In this document: piece after piece, positions 1 through 10,089 of the stretch
Position numbering within the stretch: the stretch's first letter is position 1
How the letters are laid out: every line of letters starts with the position of its first letter
Source of the DNA: Bacterioplanoides sp. SCSIO 12839
GTDB lineage: Bacteria; Pseudomonadota; Gammaproteobacteria; Pseudomonadales; Oceanobacteraceae
Assembly: GCF_024397975.1 (NCBI RefSeq)
Contig: NZ_CP073745.1
Coordinates: 1,328,501 to 1,392,500 of the forward strand
Length of the DNA stretch: 64,000 nucleotides
Reading direction: 5' to 3'
Program-made: the position numbers and the translations under genes
The notes under the pieces: model-generated
Seen by the model: only the letters and a program-made list of their open reading frames with translations
Told to the model about the DNA's origin: nothing
Database searches by the model: none

Positions 1-783
1 AGTGACTTTTATTCATTTTTACTGGATCAGAATAACCCAGATCTAATGCGCCTGATTTATTCTGAGCGCTTTTCTAAATCTCAAAATTTAAAAAAGTTTA
101 TTGAACTTTTGGAATATAGGGATCCAGGAAAAGGTGATCAAGATATATCACTTGAAGTAACGTTTGAGCTATCGGATGCAGAGCTATCTGCCAGAGTTTT
201 AAATCAGTTTGCTGAATATGTCTTGCAACGTTACAAACAACAAGCTCAAAATGATGTTGAAATGCGAGTTAATACTCAGTTAGCACAATGGCAAGTTGAT
301 GCTGATCAAATGAGATTCGCTTATCAGGCTGATAAAACACGGCGAATGTTAACTCTGGCGGAAGCTGCAGATATTGCAGCTTCGATTAACCAGCAGAAGC
401 CACTTTATAATGGTGATCGTGTTTCTGTGGGTAGTCAGCCACCACTATTTATGATGGGTGAAAAGACCTTGCGTTCTGAGTTGTCATTGCTTAAGCAGCG
501 TGAATCAGGAAGTGAGGATGCCTATATCAAAGGCTTGCCTGAATTGCTGCAGAAGATTGATGTTGTTAATGAAACTCAAATTGATTGGCAAAAAGTGAGC
601 TTTGTGGAAATAGACCAGAGTGCAGTCGTGCCTTTGTCGCCGATTAAACCCCGTAAAAAGTTAATTGTTGTACTAGGTGCGGTGGTTGGCCTGATAGCTG
701 GTTCTGTGTTTGCTTTGATTGCAGCAGCGAATGTCCGCCGTCGTGAGCGCAAAAAACTGATTGAAGAACGTAAATTATCTTAA
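1..783 (+). CDS. Wzz-type polysaccharide chain-length determinant, C-terminal part
   Basis: The reading frame is open from the first base, so the gene begins upstream of the window; about 260 codons are visible. The visible part is a long polar, helix-rich periplasmic segment followed by a Pro-rich PLSPIKPRKK stretch. A single hydrophobic segment (about the last 45 to 20 residues) and a very basic cytoplasmic tail (RRRERKK) come next. This is the C-terminal architecture of Wzz/polysaccharide co-polymerase proteins, inner-membrane proteins that set the chain length made by Wzy polymerases. It ends 14 bp before serC and probably belongs functionally with the polysaccharide locus at 12-30 kb. 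The family call rests on architecture and the Pro-rich motif next to the membrane segment. Confidence 0.75.
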   Translation, partial: SDFYSFLLDQNNPDLMRLIYSERFSKSQNLKKFIELLEYRDPGKGDQDISLEVTFELSDAELSARVLNQFAEYVLQRYKQQAQNDVEMRVNTQLAQWQVDADQMRFAYQADKTRRMLTLAEAADIAASINQQKPLYNGDRVSVGSQPPLFMMGEKTLRSELSLLKQRESGSEDAYIKGLPELLQKIDVVNETQIDWQKVSFVEIDQSAVVPLSPIKPRKKLIVVLGAVVGLIAGSVFALIAAANVRRRERKKLIEERKLS

Positions 784-797
784 GCCTGGATTATAAC

Positions 798-1880
798 ATG
801 ACCCGAGCATTTAATTTTTGTGCAGGCCCGGCGGCTTTGCCAACGGCCGTTTTAGAGCGCGCTCAGCAGGAAATGGCTGATTGGCATGGCAAGGGCTTGT
901 CCATTATGGAAATGAGCCACCGTAGCAAAGAGTTTGTTTCTGTTGCTGAAAAAGCCGAGCAGGATCTGCGCGACTTAATGCAGATTCCAGATAACTACAA
1001 AGTTCTGTTTATGCAGGGCGGTGCCAGCAGTCAGTTCGCGATGATTCCGATGAACCTGCTACGCGGCAAGTCGAAAGCTGACTACATCAATACCGGTCAA
1101 TGGTCTAAAAAAGCGATTGCTGAAGCCAAACGTTATTGCGACGTCAATATTGCAGCGACGACTGAAGGCAATAAATTTACTTCTGCACCAGAACAGGGTG
1201 AGCTAAATTTATCCGCTGATGCGGCTTACGTTCATTACTGTCCGAATGAAACCATTGGTGGCGTGAAGTTCGATTACATTCCTGAAACGGGTGATGTACC
1301 GCTGGTGGCAGATTTCTCTTCAGCGATTCTGTCGGAGGAAGTGGATGTTTCTAAATTCGGCATGATTTACGCCGGTGCTCAGAAAAATATCGGCCCTGCT
1401 GGTCTGTGTGTAGTCATTATTCGCGAAGATTTATTAGGTGAAACAATTGATGGCACGCCAACCATGTTTAATTACACGGTTGCTGCGGATAATGGCTCTA
1501 TGTACAACACGCCACCAAGCTACAGCTGGTATCTGGCGGGTCTGGTGTTTGAATGGTTAAAAGAGCAGGGTGGCGTTGCTGCTATGGCTGAAGTTAACCA
1601 GCATAAAGCTCAGAAACTGTACGACTACATTGATGGCAGTGGCTTTTATGCTAACCCGGTTGCTAAAAACAATCGCTCTATCATGAATGTACCTTTCACG
1701 CTGAAAGATGATGCGCTGGATAAAACCTTCCTGGCAGAAAGTGAAGCGGCAGGTTTATTAAACCTGGCGGGGCATCGCAGTGTGGGCGGTATGCGCGCCA
1801 GTATTTATAACGCAGTACCGGAAGCGGGCGTGGATGCGTTAATTGAATTTATGGCTGAATTTGCTGAGAAGAACTCGTAG
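798..1880 (+). CDS. serC: Phosphoserine aminotransferase
   Basis: 360 residues, the usual length for SerC. It catalyses the PLP-dependent transamination of 3-phosphohydroxypyruvate with glutamate in serine synthesis and also serves pyridoxine synthesis. The N-terminus (FNFCAGPAALP) is the family signature. The PLP-binding lysine is in the GAQKNIGPAG motif at about residue 196, and the substrate-binding HRS and GGASSQF motifs lie near residues 41 and 75. It starts the serC-pheA-hisC-tyrA/aroA-cmk-rpsA order known from Pseudomonas relatives. A structured 278-bp spacer separates it from pheA, so expression may be partly independent of what follows. Confidence 0.97.
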   Translation: MTRAFNFCAGPAALPTAVLERAQQEMADWHGKGLSIMEMSHRSKEFVSVAEKAEQDLRDLMQIPDNYKVLFMQGGASSQFAMIPMNLLRGKSKADYINTGQWSKKAIAEAKRYCDVNIAATTEGNKFTSAPEQGELNLSADAAYVHYCPNETIGGVKFDYIPETGDVPLVADFSSAILSEEVDVSKFGMIYAGAQKNIGPAGLCVVIIREDLLGETIDGTPTMFNYTVAADNGSMYNTPPSYSWYLAGLVFEWLKEQGGVAAMAEVNQHKAQKLYDYIDGSGFYANPVAKNNRSIMNVPFTLKDDALDKTFLAESEAAGLLNLAGHRSVGGMRASIYNAVPEAGVDALIEFMAEFAEKNS

Positions 1881-1898
1881 TTTTTTAGTAATAATTAA

Positions 1899-2109
1899 AA
1901 TCGAGAGTTAGATACTTTTTCAAAAGCAGCGACAGGATGTCGCGGTAGCGTAGAAGGCTAGGGATGGCCTATCTATGCGGCGGCTGAAAAAGTATCTTGC
2001 TCTCGATTGTTTATCTGATAATTACCGGCGGAAAGTCGGCTATCTTTCGGCACACACATCGCAAGGAGCGTTCCTGCATCCTGCGATGAGCACGCAACAT
2101 CCCTGTTGC
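1899..2109. repeat. Array of nested hairpins with GGATG-type loops between serC and pheA
   Basis: The serC-pheA spacer is almost all inverted repeats. Arms at 1899-1922 and 1985-2008 match at 22 of 24 positions and enclose a small hairpin at 1929-1943 (GCGACA-gga-TGTCGC). Farther on are arms at 2057-2063 and 2082-2088 (CATCGCA/TGCGATG) around an inner agga/tcct pair. A perfect hairpin follows at 2094-2109 (GCAACA-tccc-TGTTGC). The recurring loop motif is CAGG(G)ATG on one strand or the other. Such small palindromes are common between genes in marine gammaproteobacteria. Whether they act as terminators, as mRNA stability elements or merely spread as repeats is not visible here. Confidence 0.7.
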
Positions 2110-2158
2110 TGTTCTGAAAAATAGCTCACTTTTCGCTTCAATGGGGGTTTGTAACCGC

Positions 2159-3271
2159 ATGAGCGAAACGGCCATAGGTGAAGCGCAGGAACTTGAGGTT
2201 TTACGTAATAAAATCGATAGCCTGGATAAAGAAATCCATAAGCTGATTAATGAGCGCGCTCGCTGCGCTCAGGAAGTCGCTGAGGTGAAGCAAAAATACG
2301 CAGCTCCTGGTGAGCATGTGGTGTTTTACCGTCCTGAACGCGAAGCTCAGGTGTTACGCAAGGTGATGGATCGCAACGAAGGCCCATTGGCCGATGAATC
2401 CATGGCGCGTTTGTTCCGTGAGATCATGTCTCAGTGCTTAGCGTTAGAAGAACCATTAAATGTTGCTTACCTTGGCCCTGAAGGCACCTTTACTCAGCAA
2501 GCGGCGGTAAAGCACTTTGGCCACGCGGTGCAAACTGCAGGGCAGGTTTCTATTGCTGATGTGTTTCGTGAAGTTGAAAGCGGTAATGCCAATTACGGTG
2601 TGGTGCCGGTAGAAAATTCTACTGAAGGTGTTGTTACACACACCTTAGACACCTTTGTTCACTCGAACCTGAATATTTGTGGTGAAGTCGCTTTGCGTAT
2701 ACATCATCACCTCTTGGTCAAAGAGAGCGAAGTAGAACAGAATATTCAACGGATTTATTCCCATGCCCAGTCACTTGGTCAATGCCGTTTATGGTTGGAT
2801 CAGAATTATCCAAACGTAGAGCGCATTCCGGTGAGCTCCAACGCCGAAGCGGCAAGGCGCGCTGCGCAGGAAGAAGGTGCGGCGGCAATTGCTTCAGAGG
2901 CTGCGGCTGAGCTGTACGATCTGGTGATGAAAAATGCCAAGATCGAAGATCGCCCGGATAACACCACGCGTTTCCTGATTATTGGTCCGCAAAAAACCAT
3001 GGCTTCCGGTGAAGACAAAACCTCGATTCTGGTATCTAGTCGCAACCAGCCCGGGGCTCTGTATCAGGTGCTTGAGCCATTCCATCAGGCCGGCATCAGC
3101 ATGACGCGTATTGAAAGTCGACCTTCTGAATCCGGTACCTGGAATTACGTGTTCTTTATTGATTTTGAGGGCCATGCAGACGACGCTCATATTGCGCCAG
3201 TGTTGGAAAACCTGCGCAATATCTCTGTCGATTTTAAATGTCTGGGCTCTTACCCAAAAGCGGTACTCTAA
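2159..3271 (+). CDS. pheA: Bifunctional chorismate mutase / prephenate dehydratase (P-protein)
   Basis: Converts chorismate to prephenate and then to phenylpyruvate for phenylalanine synthesis. Order of domains: AroQ-type chorismate mutase (about residues 10-90, with RNKIDSLDKEI and ERARCAQEVAEVK), prephenate dehydratase (about 98-280, starting VAYLGPEGTFT and including the TTRF motif), then an ACT regulatory domain (GALYQVLEPF and ESRPS motifs) that binds phenylalanine. An in-frame ATG at 2141 exists. The ATG at 2159 is preferred because family members begin MSE- just before the mutase helix, and a purine-rich GGGGG lies about 12 bases upstream. hisC follows after 21 bp. Confidence 0.96.
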   Translation: MSETAIGEAQELEVLRNKIDSLDKEIHKLINERARCAQEVAEVKQKYAAPGEHVVFYRPEREAQVLRKVMDRNEGPLADESMARLFREIMSQCLALEEPLNVAYLGPEGTFTQQAAVKHFGHAVQTAGQVSIADVFREVESGNANYGVVPVENSTEGVVTHTLDTFVHSNLNICGEVALRIHHHLLVKESEVEQNIQRIYSHAQSLGQCRLWLDQNYPNVERIPVSSNAEAARRAAQEEGAAAIASEAAAELYDLVMKNAKIEDRPDNTTRFLIIGPQKTMASGEDKTSILVSSRNQPGALYQVLEPFHQAGISMTRIESRPSESGTWNYVFFIDFEGHADDAHIAPVLENLRNISVDFKCLGSYPKAVL

Positions 3272-3292
3272 ATAGAAGCGGTGCTTTAAATT

Positions 3293-4426
3293 ATGACTAC
3301 AGATTACAAAAGCCTGGCGGTTGAAGGTGTTCAGGGTTTGCGCCCATATCAGCCGGGTAAGCCAATTGATGAACTGGCGCGTGAATTAGGTTTAAACGAA
3401 AAAGACATCGTTAAATTAGCCAGTAACGAAAATCCGGTCGGTCCTAGTCCTAAGGCGCTGGCGGCAATTCAGGGTGAGCTGGAAGAATTAACTCGTTACC
3501 CAGATGGCGCTGGTTTTGAGCTAAAAAAAGTTTTATGTGAAAAGCTGAATATCCAGCCAGAGCAAATCACACTGGGTAATGGTTCGTCCGATATTTTGGA
3601 TTTCATCACTCGTGTGTTTGTGAATGATGGCGATAATGTGGTTGTTTCGCAGCATGCGTTTGCCATCTATGGTTTGGTCGCCAAAATGGTAGGTGCAGAA
3701 ACCGTTGCTGCTCCGGCAAAGAATTTTGCCCACGACCTGGACGCTATGCTGGCAGCTATTAACGATAAAACCCGTATCGTGTTTGTCACTAATCCCAATA
3801 ATCCTACCGGCACCTGGATTAAAAAAGACGAGCTGATTACGTTTCTGGATAAAGTACCTGAGCGTGTTCTGGTATTGCTCGACGAAGCGTACTTTGAGTA
3901 TGTTGATGAGAATGACTATCCGAATGGATTGGCACTGTTAAATCAGTATCCAAATCTGGTGGTGACCCGTACTTTCTCTAAAGCGTATGGCTTAGCGTCA
4001 ATGCGTGTGGGTTATGGTGTATCCAGCCCGGAAATTGCTGACTTACTGAATCGCGTGCGTCCACCGTTTAACGTGAATTCCTTTGCACTGGCTGCTGCAA
4101 AAGCTGCCATGTTGGATGAAGAGTACGTTGCCAAAAGCATCGCCGTGAATAATAGCGGTATGGCTTACCTTGAGAATGAATTTAACCGGCTCGGTCTCGA
4201 TTTTATTCCGTCAGTGGGTAACTTTATCAGTGTGAAAATGCCTGCAGGTATTAATGCCATGGCGGTGAATAGCGGCCTTCTGCAAGAGGGGGTGATTGTT
4301 CGCCCGGTAGCTAACTATGAAATGCCGGAATATCTACGCGTTTCGATCGGTATTGAAAAAGAAAATCAGGCCTTTATTGCTGCTTTAGAAAAAGTGTTGG
4401 CTCAATTAGGCGAATCAGGTGATTAA
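3293..4426 (+). CDS. hisC: Histidinol-phosphate / aromatic aminotransferase
   Basis: 377-residue class II PLP aminotransferase. The start LRPYQPGKPIDELARELG, the NPNNPTG motif near residue 167, and the PLP lysine in TFSKAYGLASMRVGYG (about residue 230) identify the HisC family. The enzyme class transaminates histidinol phosphate. Copies placed between pheA and tyrA are thought to also, or mainly, transaminate phenylpyruvate and hydroxyphenylpyruvate. That second role fits the neighbours here but is inferred from position. The stop codon is directly abutted by the TTG start of the next gene, so translation is probably coupled. Confidence 0.93.
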   Translation: MTTDYKSLAVEGVQGLRPYQPGKPIDELARELGLNEKDIVKLASNENPVGPSPKALAAIQGELEELTRYPDGAGFELKKVLCEKLNIQPEQITLGNGSSDILDFITRVFVNDGDNVVVSQHAFAIYGLVAKMVGAETVAAPAKNFAHDLDAMLAAINDKTRIVFVTNPNNPTGTWIKKDELITFLDKVPERVLVLLDEAYFEYVDENDYPNGLALLNQYPNLVVTRTFSKAYGLASMRVGYGVSSPEIADLLNRVRPPFNVNSFALAAAKAAMLDEEYVAKSIAVNNSGMAYLENEFNRLGLDFIPSVGNFISVKMPAGINAMAVNSGLLQEGVIVRPVANYEMPEYLRVSIGIEKENQAFIAALEKVLAQLGESGD

Positions 4427-6703
4427 TTGAATAAAGCCGCTACAGACTTTCATATTAACAAAATTGCAGTTATTGGCCTGGGCCTGATTGGTTGCTCCTG
4501 GGTTAAAGGCTTGCGATTACGTGGCTGTGTTCAACAAGTGTCTGGTTATGATCGTAATCTGGATTCCATGCAGCTGGCGCAACAGCACGGCATTATTGAT
4601 TCGTACGATGAGGATATTCAACAGGTTGTGCGTGGTGCTGATCTGGTGATTGTCTCTGTACCTATTCTGGCAGTTGATTCGGTGCTGGCAGCCATTGCTC
4701 CGGTTATTGGAGAAAATACCGTGTTAACCGACGTAGGTTCGGTTAAAGGTTCGGTGGCTGCTTCTGCCGCGAAAATCTTTGGTGCTGACTTTAATCGTTT
4801 TGTCCTTGGTCATCCGATTGCAGGCTCCGAACGCAGTGGTGTTACCGCTGCGGATGAATATCTGTATCTCAACCATAAGGTCATTATTACCCCGGAAAAC
4901 CATACGTCTCATCAGGCGTTGGCGTTAGTGCGTAATGCCTGGTGTGCGGTGGGTGCCGATGTGGAATATATGGCGGTGGAACACCATGATGAGGTGCTGG
5001 CTGCGACCAGTCACTTGCCTCATTTATTGGCTTATTCGCTGGTTGATACACTGGCGAACAGTCATGAAAATAAAGAAATCTTTAATTACGCGGCTGGCGG
5101 CTTTCGCGACTTTACCCGCATTGCAGCCAGCAGCCCGGTAATGTGGCGGGATATTTTTTCTGCCAATAAAGGCCAGATTTTAAAAACGCTGGATTTATTT
5201 CAGCACGATCTCAAATTTTTGCGCCAGGCTATCGAGGAAGATGATACCACTCAGGTAATGGGGGTTCTGACCCGGGCCAAAGTAGCGCGTGACCACTTCT
5301 CAAAAATACTCGCCCGCAGGGCCTATGTGGAACCTATGAAAGCGACATCTATTATTTACCGTGCCCTTCCGGGTAAGGCGTTATCCGGCAGCTTCCGAGT
5401 GCCCGGGGATAAATCCATTTCTCACCGCTCAATTATGCTGGGCTCGCTGGCGAACGGCACAACCGAAGTGACCGGCTTTCTCGAAGGGGAAGATGCTCTG
5501 GCAACGTTGCAGGCATTCCGTGATATGGGTGTGGTTATTGAGGGGCCACATCGTGGTCGCGTGACTATTCATGGTGTTGGTTTGCATGGTCTGCAGGCAC
5601 CACCCAATGCGCTATATGTTGGCAACTCGGGTACCACCATTCGTTTGTTGTCCGGCCTGATGGCAGGTCAGAAGTTTGATGTTGAAATGAGTGGTGATGA
5701 GTCACTGTCCAAGCGTCCGATGGGTCGTGTTGCGAATCCATTAAAAGCAATGGGTGCCATTGTCGAAACCGCTGAAAATGGTCGACCGCCTCTTATTATT
5801 AGAGGCAGTGAGCTGAGCGAAAATGGTTCGTCTCTGAAAGGCATTCATTACGATCTGCCCATGGCCAGTGCTCAGGTCAAAAGCTGCGTGCTGCTGGCAG
5901 GTTTGTATGCCGAAGGCGAAACCTCTGTGACTGAACCGGCGCCAACTCGTGATCACACAGAGCGTATGTTAAAAGGCTTTGGTTACGATGTTCAGGTGAA
6001 AGGCTCTACGGTTTCTTTAAAGGCCGGTGGTGAACTAACCGCGACTAATATCGATGTGCCGTCTGATATCTCTTCTGCGGCTTTCTTTATGGTGGCTGCC
6101 AGCATTATGCAGGGCTCAGACATTACGTTGGAGCACGTGGGCATTAACCCAACCCGTATTGGTGTGATCAATATTCTGAAAGCCATGGGTGGCAACTTGG
6201 AAGTATTGAATGAGCGCGAAGTGGGCGGTGAGCCGGTGGCGGATATCCGTATTCAGAGTGCTCAGCTGAAAGGTATCCATATTCCGGAAGATCAGGTGCC
6301 GCTGGCGATTGATGAATTCCCGGCGTTGTTTATTGCTGCTGCCTGTGCCGAAGGTGAAACCGTTCTGACCGGGGCAGAAGAATTACGCGTTAAAGAAAGT
6401 GATCGTATTCAGGCCATGGTCGATGGCCTGGTCACGTTGGGCATTGATGCAAAAGGCACTGAAGATGGTGCCGTGATTGTTGGAAAAGGTGGTCAGGGTT
6501 TTTGCTCTGAAGCCATCTTTGGCGGCGGAGAGATCGTGACTCACCACGATCACCGTATTGCCATGAGCTTTGCAGTTGCTTCTCTGCGTGGTAGCGAAGC
6601 GCCAATCAATATTCTGGATTGTGCCAATGTGGCAACGTCCTTCCCGAATTTTGTTGAGCTGGCTAATGGCGCAGGTATGAATCTGACTGTGGAAGAGGTG
6701 TAA
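4427..6703 (+). CDS. Fused prephenate dehydrogenase / EPSP synthase (TyrA-AroA)
   Basis: 758 residues carrying two enzymes. Residues 1 to about 300 are a prephenate dehydrogenase, with NAD-binding GLGLIG (16-21), catalytic [10 protein letters not shown] near residue 197, and [10 protein letters not shown]. From about residue 313 the chain is a complete 5-enolpyruvylshikimate-3-phosphate synthase, with [19 protein letters not shown], the RDHTERML loop and DHRIAMSF. One protein thus supplies both the step to chorismate and the tyrosine branch. The start is TTG placed immediately after the hisC stop codon. TyrA-AroA fusions are known in Pseudomonas and relatives. A frameshift is ruled out because the frame is open throughout. 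Confidence 0.96.
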   Translation: MNKAATDFHINKIAVIGLGLIGCSWVKGLRLRGCVQQVSGYDRNLDSMQLAQQHGIIDSYDEDIQQVVRGADLVIVSVPILAVDSVLAAIAPVIGENTVLTDVGSVKGSVAASAAKIFGADFNRFVLGHPIAGSERSGVTAADEYLYLNHKVIITPENHTSHQALALVRNAWCAVGADVEYMAVEHHDEVLAATSHLPHLLAYSLVDTLANSHENKEIFNYAAGGFRDFTRIAASSPVMWRDIFSANKGQILKTLDLFQHDLKFLRQAIEEDDTTQVMGVLTRAKVARDHFSKILARRAYVEPMKATSIIYRALPGKALSGSFRVPGDKSISHRSIMLGSLANGTTEVTGFLEGEDALATLQAFRDMGVVIEGPHRGRVTIHGVGLHGLQAPPNALYVGNSGTTIRLLSGLMAGQKFDVEMSGDESLSKRPMGRVANPLKAMGAIVETAENGRPPLIIRGSELSENGSSLKGIHYDLPMASAQVKSCVLLAGLYAEGETSVTEPAPTRDHTERMLKGFGYDVQVKGSTVSLKAGGELTATNIDVPSDISSAAFFMVAASIMQGSDITLEHVGINPTRIGVINILKAMGGNLEVLNEREVGGEPVADIRIQSAQLKGIHIPEDQVPLAIDEFPALFIAAACAEGETVLTGAEELRVKESDRIQAMVDGLVTLGIDAKGTEDGAVIVGKGGQGFCSEAIFGGGEIVTHHDHRIAMSFAVASLRGSEAPINILDCANVATSFPNFVELANGAGMNLTVEEV

Positions 6704-6705
6704 TT

Positions 6706-7395
6706 GTGGCTGTTGTAAATCCAGATGCACCCGTAATTACCGTTGATGGTCCGTCGGGTGCCGGTAAAGGTACTGTTTGTGCTCGTTTAGCTCAGGAACT
6801 GAATTGGCAGCTGTTAGATAGTGGCGCTTTGTATCGAATTACGGGTCTGGCGTCTGACCGCAAAGGCCTTGCGCTTGATGATGAGTCAGCTGTTGCAGGC
6901 GTCGCGGCTAATCTGGATGTGCGTTTTGAGCCCACTCCAATAGGTGTCAAGGTGATTCTGGAAGGTGATGATGTGACTGACCAGATCCGCACCGAAGAGG
7001 TGGGTAGTCTGGCGTCTCAGGTGGCGGCCTTGTCTGAGGTTCGTGCGGCATTATTACAGCGCCAGCGTGACTTTCAGGCTTTGCCGGGTGTGATTGCTGA
7101 TGGTCGTGATATGGGCACCGTGGTATTTCCTCAGGCGCAGGTAAAAGTCTTTCTGACCGCCAGTGCTGAAGAGCGTGGCCAGCGCCGTTATAAACAGTTG
7201 ACTGAGAAGGGCTTTGATGCTAGTTTGCCCGCCCTTATCGAAGACATACGTGCCCGGGATGAGCGAGACAGCAACCGTGCTGTGGCTCCCCTGAAGCCTG
7301 CCGACGATGCCACTGTTATTGACAGTACTTCTATGAGCATTGAAGAAGTCTGCAATCAGGTACTGGATCTGGTGAATAAAGCCGGATTGACCTGA
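6706..7395 (+). CDS. cmk: Cytidylate kinase
   Basis: 229 residues, the normal size. It phosphorylates CMP and dCMP with ATP in the cytoplasm. The P-loop GPSGAGKGT is at residues 16-24, followed by [19 protein letters not shown] and the RDERDSNR lid segment are also present. The start is GTG, two bases after the stop of the tyrA-aroA fusion, which places cmk in the same transcript. In this lineage rpsA nearly always follows, as here, after a structured 228-bp leader. Confidence 0.96.
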   Translation: MAVVNPDAPVITVDGPSGAGKGTVCARLAQELNWQLLDSGALYRITGLASDRKGLALDDESAVAGVAANLDVRFEPTPIGVKVILEGDDVTDQIRTEEVGSLASQVAALSEVRAALLQRQRDFQALPGVIADGRDMGTVVFPQAQVKVFLTASAEERGQRRYKQLTEKGFDASLPALIEDIRARDERDSNRAVAPLKPADDATVIDSTSMSIEEVCNQVLDLVNKAGLT

Positions 7396-7524
7396 GTAAG
7401 TGTGTATTCAGAGCAGCGTACTCTGAGATTGAAATAGAACACTGGCCAGTGGGCCATGCAGTCACAAGCAGAAACATCGCTGAAGACTGGCTCAACAGTG
7501 TTTTGTTTTGAAAATAAACTAACC

Positions 7525-7597
7525 CCGGATAACTGGCTATCCGGCAAGCGTTAACTTCGGCTTCCTGACCGTTAATCAACAAAGGTCAAGTTCGAAG
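7525..7597 (+). promoter_or_regulatory. Structured 5' leader of rpsA
   Basis: Two clear hairpins lie just ahead of rpsA. The first is a perfect 7-bp stem CCGGATA/TATCCGG at 7525-7531 and 7538-7544. The second has arms CTTCG/CGAAG (7555-7559, 7593-7597) with an inner TGACC/GGTCA pair (7566-7570, 7584-7588). Ribosomal protein S1 represses its own translation in E. coli through a folded leader with a weak Shine-Dalgarno. The start here also lacks a strong Shine-Dalgarno (only ATAGGTA). An S1 autoregulatory role is inferred from position and structure, not demonstrated. Confidence 0.5.
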
Positions 7598-7623
7598 CAC
7601 GCGTAACGAGATAGGTATATATC

Positions 7624-9306
7624 ATGACCATGAGCGAAAGCTTTGCTGAACTATTTGAAGAATCCTTAAAAGAACTGGATATGCAGCCTGGTTCTATTGT
7701 TACTGGTACTGTTGTTGATATCGACAGCGACTGGGTAACAGTAAACTCTGGCCTGAAGTCTGAAGCGGTTATCCCACGCAGCCAGTTCCTGAACGAAAAA
7801 GGCGAGTTAGAAGTTGCTATCGGCGACGAAACTCAGGTTTCTCTGGAAGCGGTTGAAGATGGCTTCGGTGAGACCAAACTGTCTCGTGAAAAAGCTAAGC
7901 GTGCTGAAAGCTGGAAAGAGCTGGAAAAAGTATTCGAAGCGGATGAAGTTATTACCGGTATTATCAACGGTAAGGTTAAAGGTGGTTTCACTGTTGACCT
8001 GAAAAACATCCGTGCATTCCTGCCAGGTTCTTTGGTTGACGTACGTCCGGTACGTGACACTCTGCACCTGGAAGGCAAAGAGCTGGAATTCAAAGTAATC
8101 AAGCTGGACGCTAAGCGTAACAACGTTGTTGTTTCTCGTCGTGCTGTTCTGGAAGCTGCGAACTCTCAAGAGCGTGAAGAGCTGCTGGCTAACCTGCAAG
8201 AAGGTCAGTCTGTTAAGGGTATCGTTAAGAATCTGACCGACTACGGTGCATTCGTAGATCTGGGTGGTGTTGACGGCCTGCTGCACATCACTGACATGGC
8301 GTGGAAACGTATCAAGCACCCAAGCGAAATTGTTGCTGTTGGTGACGAAATCGACGTTAAAGTTCTGAAGTTCGACCGTGAGCGTAACCGTGTATCTCTG
8401 GGTCTGAAGCAACTGGGTGATGATCCATGGGTTAACATCAATGAGCGTTACCCAGAAAACGCACGTGTGAAAGCGCGCGTTACTAACCTGACTGACTACG
8501 GCTGTTTCGCAGAGCTGGAAGAAGGTGTTGAAGGTCTGGTTCACGTTTCTGAAATGGATTGGACTAACAAGAACATTCACCCAAGCAAAGTTGTTCAACT
8601 GGGCGACGAAGTAGAAGTGATGGTTCTGGATATCGACGAAGAGCGTCGTCGTATTTCTCTGGGTATCAAGCAGTGCACCATGAACCCATGGGAAGAGTTC
8701 GGTACTAAGTTCAACAAAGGCGACAAGATCAGCGGTAAGATCAAGTCAATCACTGACTTCGGTATCTTCATTGGTCTGGATGGTGGTATCGACGGTCTGG
8801 TTCACCTGTCTGACATCTCTTGGAACGACAGCGGCGAAGACGCCGTTCGTAACTACAAGAAAGGCGATGAGCTGGAAACTGTTATCCTGTCTATCGATCC
8901 TGAGCGCGAGCGTATCTCCCTGGGCGTTAAGCAACTGGAAAGCGATCCGTTCTCCGAGTTCGTTGCTGAGAACGACAAGGGTGCTCTGGTAACTGGTAAA
9001 GTTATTGCTGTAGATGCTAAAGCCGCTACCGTTGAGCTGGCTGAAGGTGTTGAGGCCGTACTGAAAGCATCTGACATCAGTCGTGACCGTGTTGAAGACG
9101 CGCGTAACGTTCTGAATGAAGGTGACAGCATTGAAGCTGTCATCTCTGTTGTTGATCGTAAAAACCGTACTTTGGCACTGTCTGTTAAAGCGAAAGACGA
9201 TGCAGCTGACAAAGCGGCTCTGAAAGAGCAGCGTGCGAAGGCTGATGCTGAAGTATCTGGTCCTACCACTATCGGTGACCTGATCAAGGAACAGCTGAAC
9301 AAGTAA
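7624..9306 (+). CDS. rpsA: 30S ribosomal protein S1
   Basis: 560 residues with six consecutive S1/OB-fold repeats, for example [41 protein letters not shown] and [23 protein letters not shown]. It binds mRNA on the small ribosomal subunit and helps unwind and place structured messages. E. coli S1 begins MTESFAQLFEESL, so the second ATG at 7630 ([13 protein letters not shown]) may be the true start rather than 7624. The region is rich in frequently used codons, as expected of a very highly expressed gene. A strong hairpin terminator follows at 9325. Confidence 0.98.
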   Translation: MTMSESFAELFEESLKELDMQPGSIVTGTVVDIDSDWVTVNSGLKSEAVIPRSQFLNEKGELEVAIGDETQVSLEAVEDGFGETKLSREKAKRAESWKELEKVFEADEVITGIINGKVKGGFTVDLKNIRAFLPGSLVDVRPVRDTLHLEGKELEFKVIKLDAKRNNVVVSRRAVLEAANSQEREELLANLQEGQSVKGIVKNLTDYGAFVDLGGVDGLLHITDMAWKRIKHPSEIVAVGDEIDVKVLKFDRERNRVSLGLKQLGDDPWVNINERYPENARVKARVTNLTDYGCFAELEEGVEGLVHVSEMDWTNKNIHPSKVVQLGDEVEVMVLDIDEERRRISLGIKQCTMNPWEEFGTKFNKGDKISGKIKSITDFGIFIGLDGGIDGLVHLSDISWNDSGEDAVRNYKKGDELETVILSIDPERERISLGVKQLESDPFSEFVAENDKGALVTGKVIAVDAKAATVELAEGVEAVLKASDISRDRVEDARNVLNEGDSIEAVISVVDRKNRTLALSVKAKDDAADKAALKEQRAKADAEVSGPTTIGDLIKEQLNK

Positions 9307-9324
9307 TTGTTCATCTTCCTTAAG

Positions 9325-9354
9325 AAAAACCCGCCTTTTGGCGGGTTTTTTTAT
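9325..9354 (+). terminator. Rho-independent terminator after rpsA
   Basis: AAAACCCGCC-tttt-GGCGGGTTTTTTT, a perfect GC-rich stem with a four-base loop and a long T run, 19 bp after the rpsA stop. Confidence 0.92.
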
Positions 9355-9481
9355 GGCTGAATGAATAAACTGATTATTAATTGAACATATAGGGTTGCAA
9401 AAGAAATCACCTAACTGCATGATTTAGCTAGGTTTATTGTCATGATAACGCTACAAGCACGTTCTCAAGGAGGGAATGACT

Positions 9482-9775
9482 GTGACAAAATCTGAATTAA
9501 TTGAAAAAATTGTATCGCGACAGCCTCAGTTATCGTCGAAAGACGTTGAGCTTGCGGTTAAGACCCTGCTTGATCATATGTCCCAGACGTTGTCTTCTGG
9601 CGAGCGTATTGAGATTCGTGGTTTTGGTAGTTTCTCATTGCACTATCGTGCGCCACGAGTGGGCCGAAATCCAAAAACAGGTGAGACCGTCGATCTCAAA
9701 GGCAAGTTTGTGCCGCACTTCAAGCCTGGTAAGGAATTGCGTGATCAGGTGAATGACAGCCTTGATGATGACTGA
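9482..9775 (+). CDS. ihfB: Integration host factor subunit beta
   Basis: DNA-bending histone-like protein that pairs with IhfA (encoded at 59490 in this window). The family signature GRNPKTGE and the DNA-intercalating arm around RVGRNPKTG are present, as is FKPGKELRD. An ATG at 9476 is in frame, but the excellent Shine-Dalgarno AAGGAGGG (9467-9474) would sit only one base from it. The GTG at 9482 has about 7 bases of spacing and gives [10 protein letters not shown], matching the E. coli IhfB N-terminus, so 9482 is the start. It lies between rpsA and lapA as in Pseudomonas. Confidence 0.96.
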   Translation: MTKSELIEKIVSRQPQLSSKDVELAVKTLLDHMSQTLSSGERIEIRGFGSFSLHYRAPRVGRNPKTGETVDLKGKFVPHFKPGKELRDQVNDSLDDD

Positions 9776-9792
9776 TTCCCATTGAATGGTAG

Positions 9793-10083
9793 ATGCTTTT
9801 AATGAAACAGCTGAAATTAATGTTCATTATTTTGATTTGTTTGATGCTATTGGGGTATGCCATTGCTTTTGCTGCCTACAATAATCAGCAGGTTACAATT
9901 AATTTTCTGGTGGGGGCTCAGGTAACGATTTCAATTGCTCTTTGGAGTGGGCTTGTTTTTTCTGTTGGGGTGCTATTTGTTTGGCTGTTAGGGAGCTTCT
10001 CGAATGCAGCTCAAAGACTCAAGATGCGCAAATTGCAGAAGGAGCTTGAAGAGGTGAAGCGGCGCCTTGAAAGAGTTAGCTGA
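9793..10083 (+). CDS. lapA: LapA family inner membrane protein (DUF1049)
   Basis: About 96 residues with two hydrophobic segments (about residues 8-28 and 44-67) and a basic, coiled-coil-like tail (KLQKELEEVKRRLERV). This is the layout of lipopolysaccharide assembly protein A, which works next to LapB in controlling LPS synthesis. An in-frame ATG at 9802 could also be the start; neither has a strong Shine-Dalgarno. lapB follows after 6 bp. Confidence 0.88.
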   Translation: MLLMKQLKLMFIILICLMLLGYAIAFAAYNNQQVTINFLVGAQVTISIALWSGLVFSVGVLFVWLLGSFSNAAQRLKMRKLQKELEEVKRRLERVS

Positions 10084-10089
10084 TTTATT

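Noticed and set aside
1941-1951. CGCGGTAGCGTA resembles the ops core
   Set aside because: It differs from GGCGGTAGCGTGC at the first base and after the GCGT, lies inside a hairpin array and precedes pheA, not a surface-glycan operon; treated as chance similarity.
7807-8598. Long antisense open frame (263 codons) opposite rpsA
   Set aside because: It is a shadow of the biased codons of the highly expressed S1 gene, with repetitive low-complexity translation and no ribosome site.
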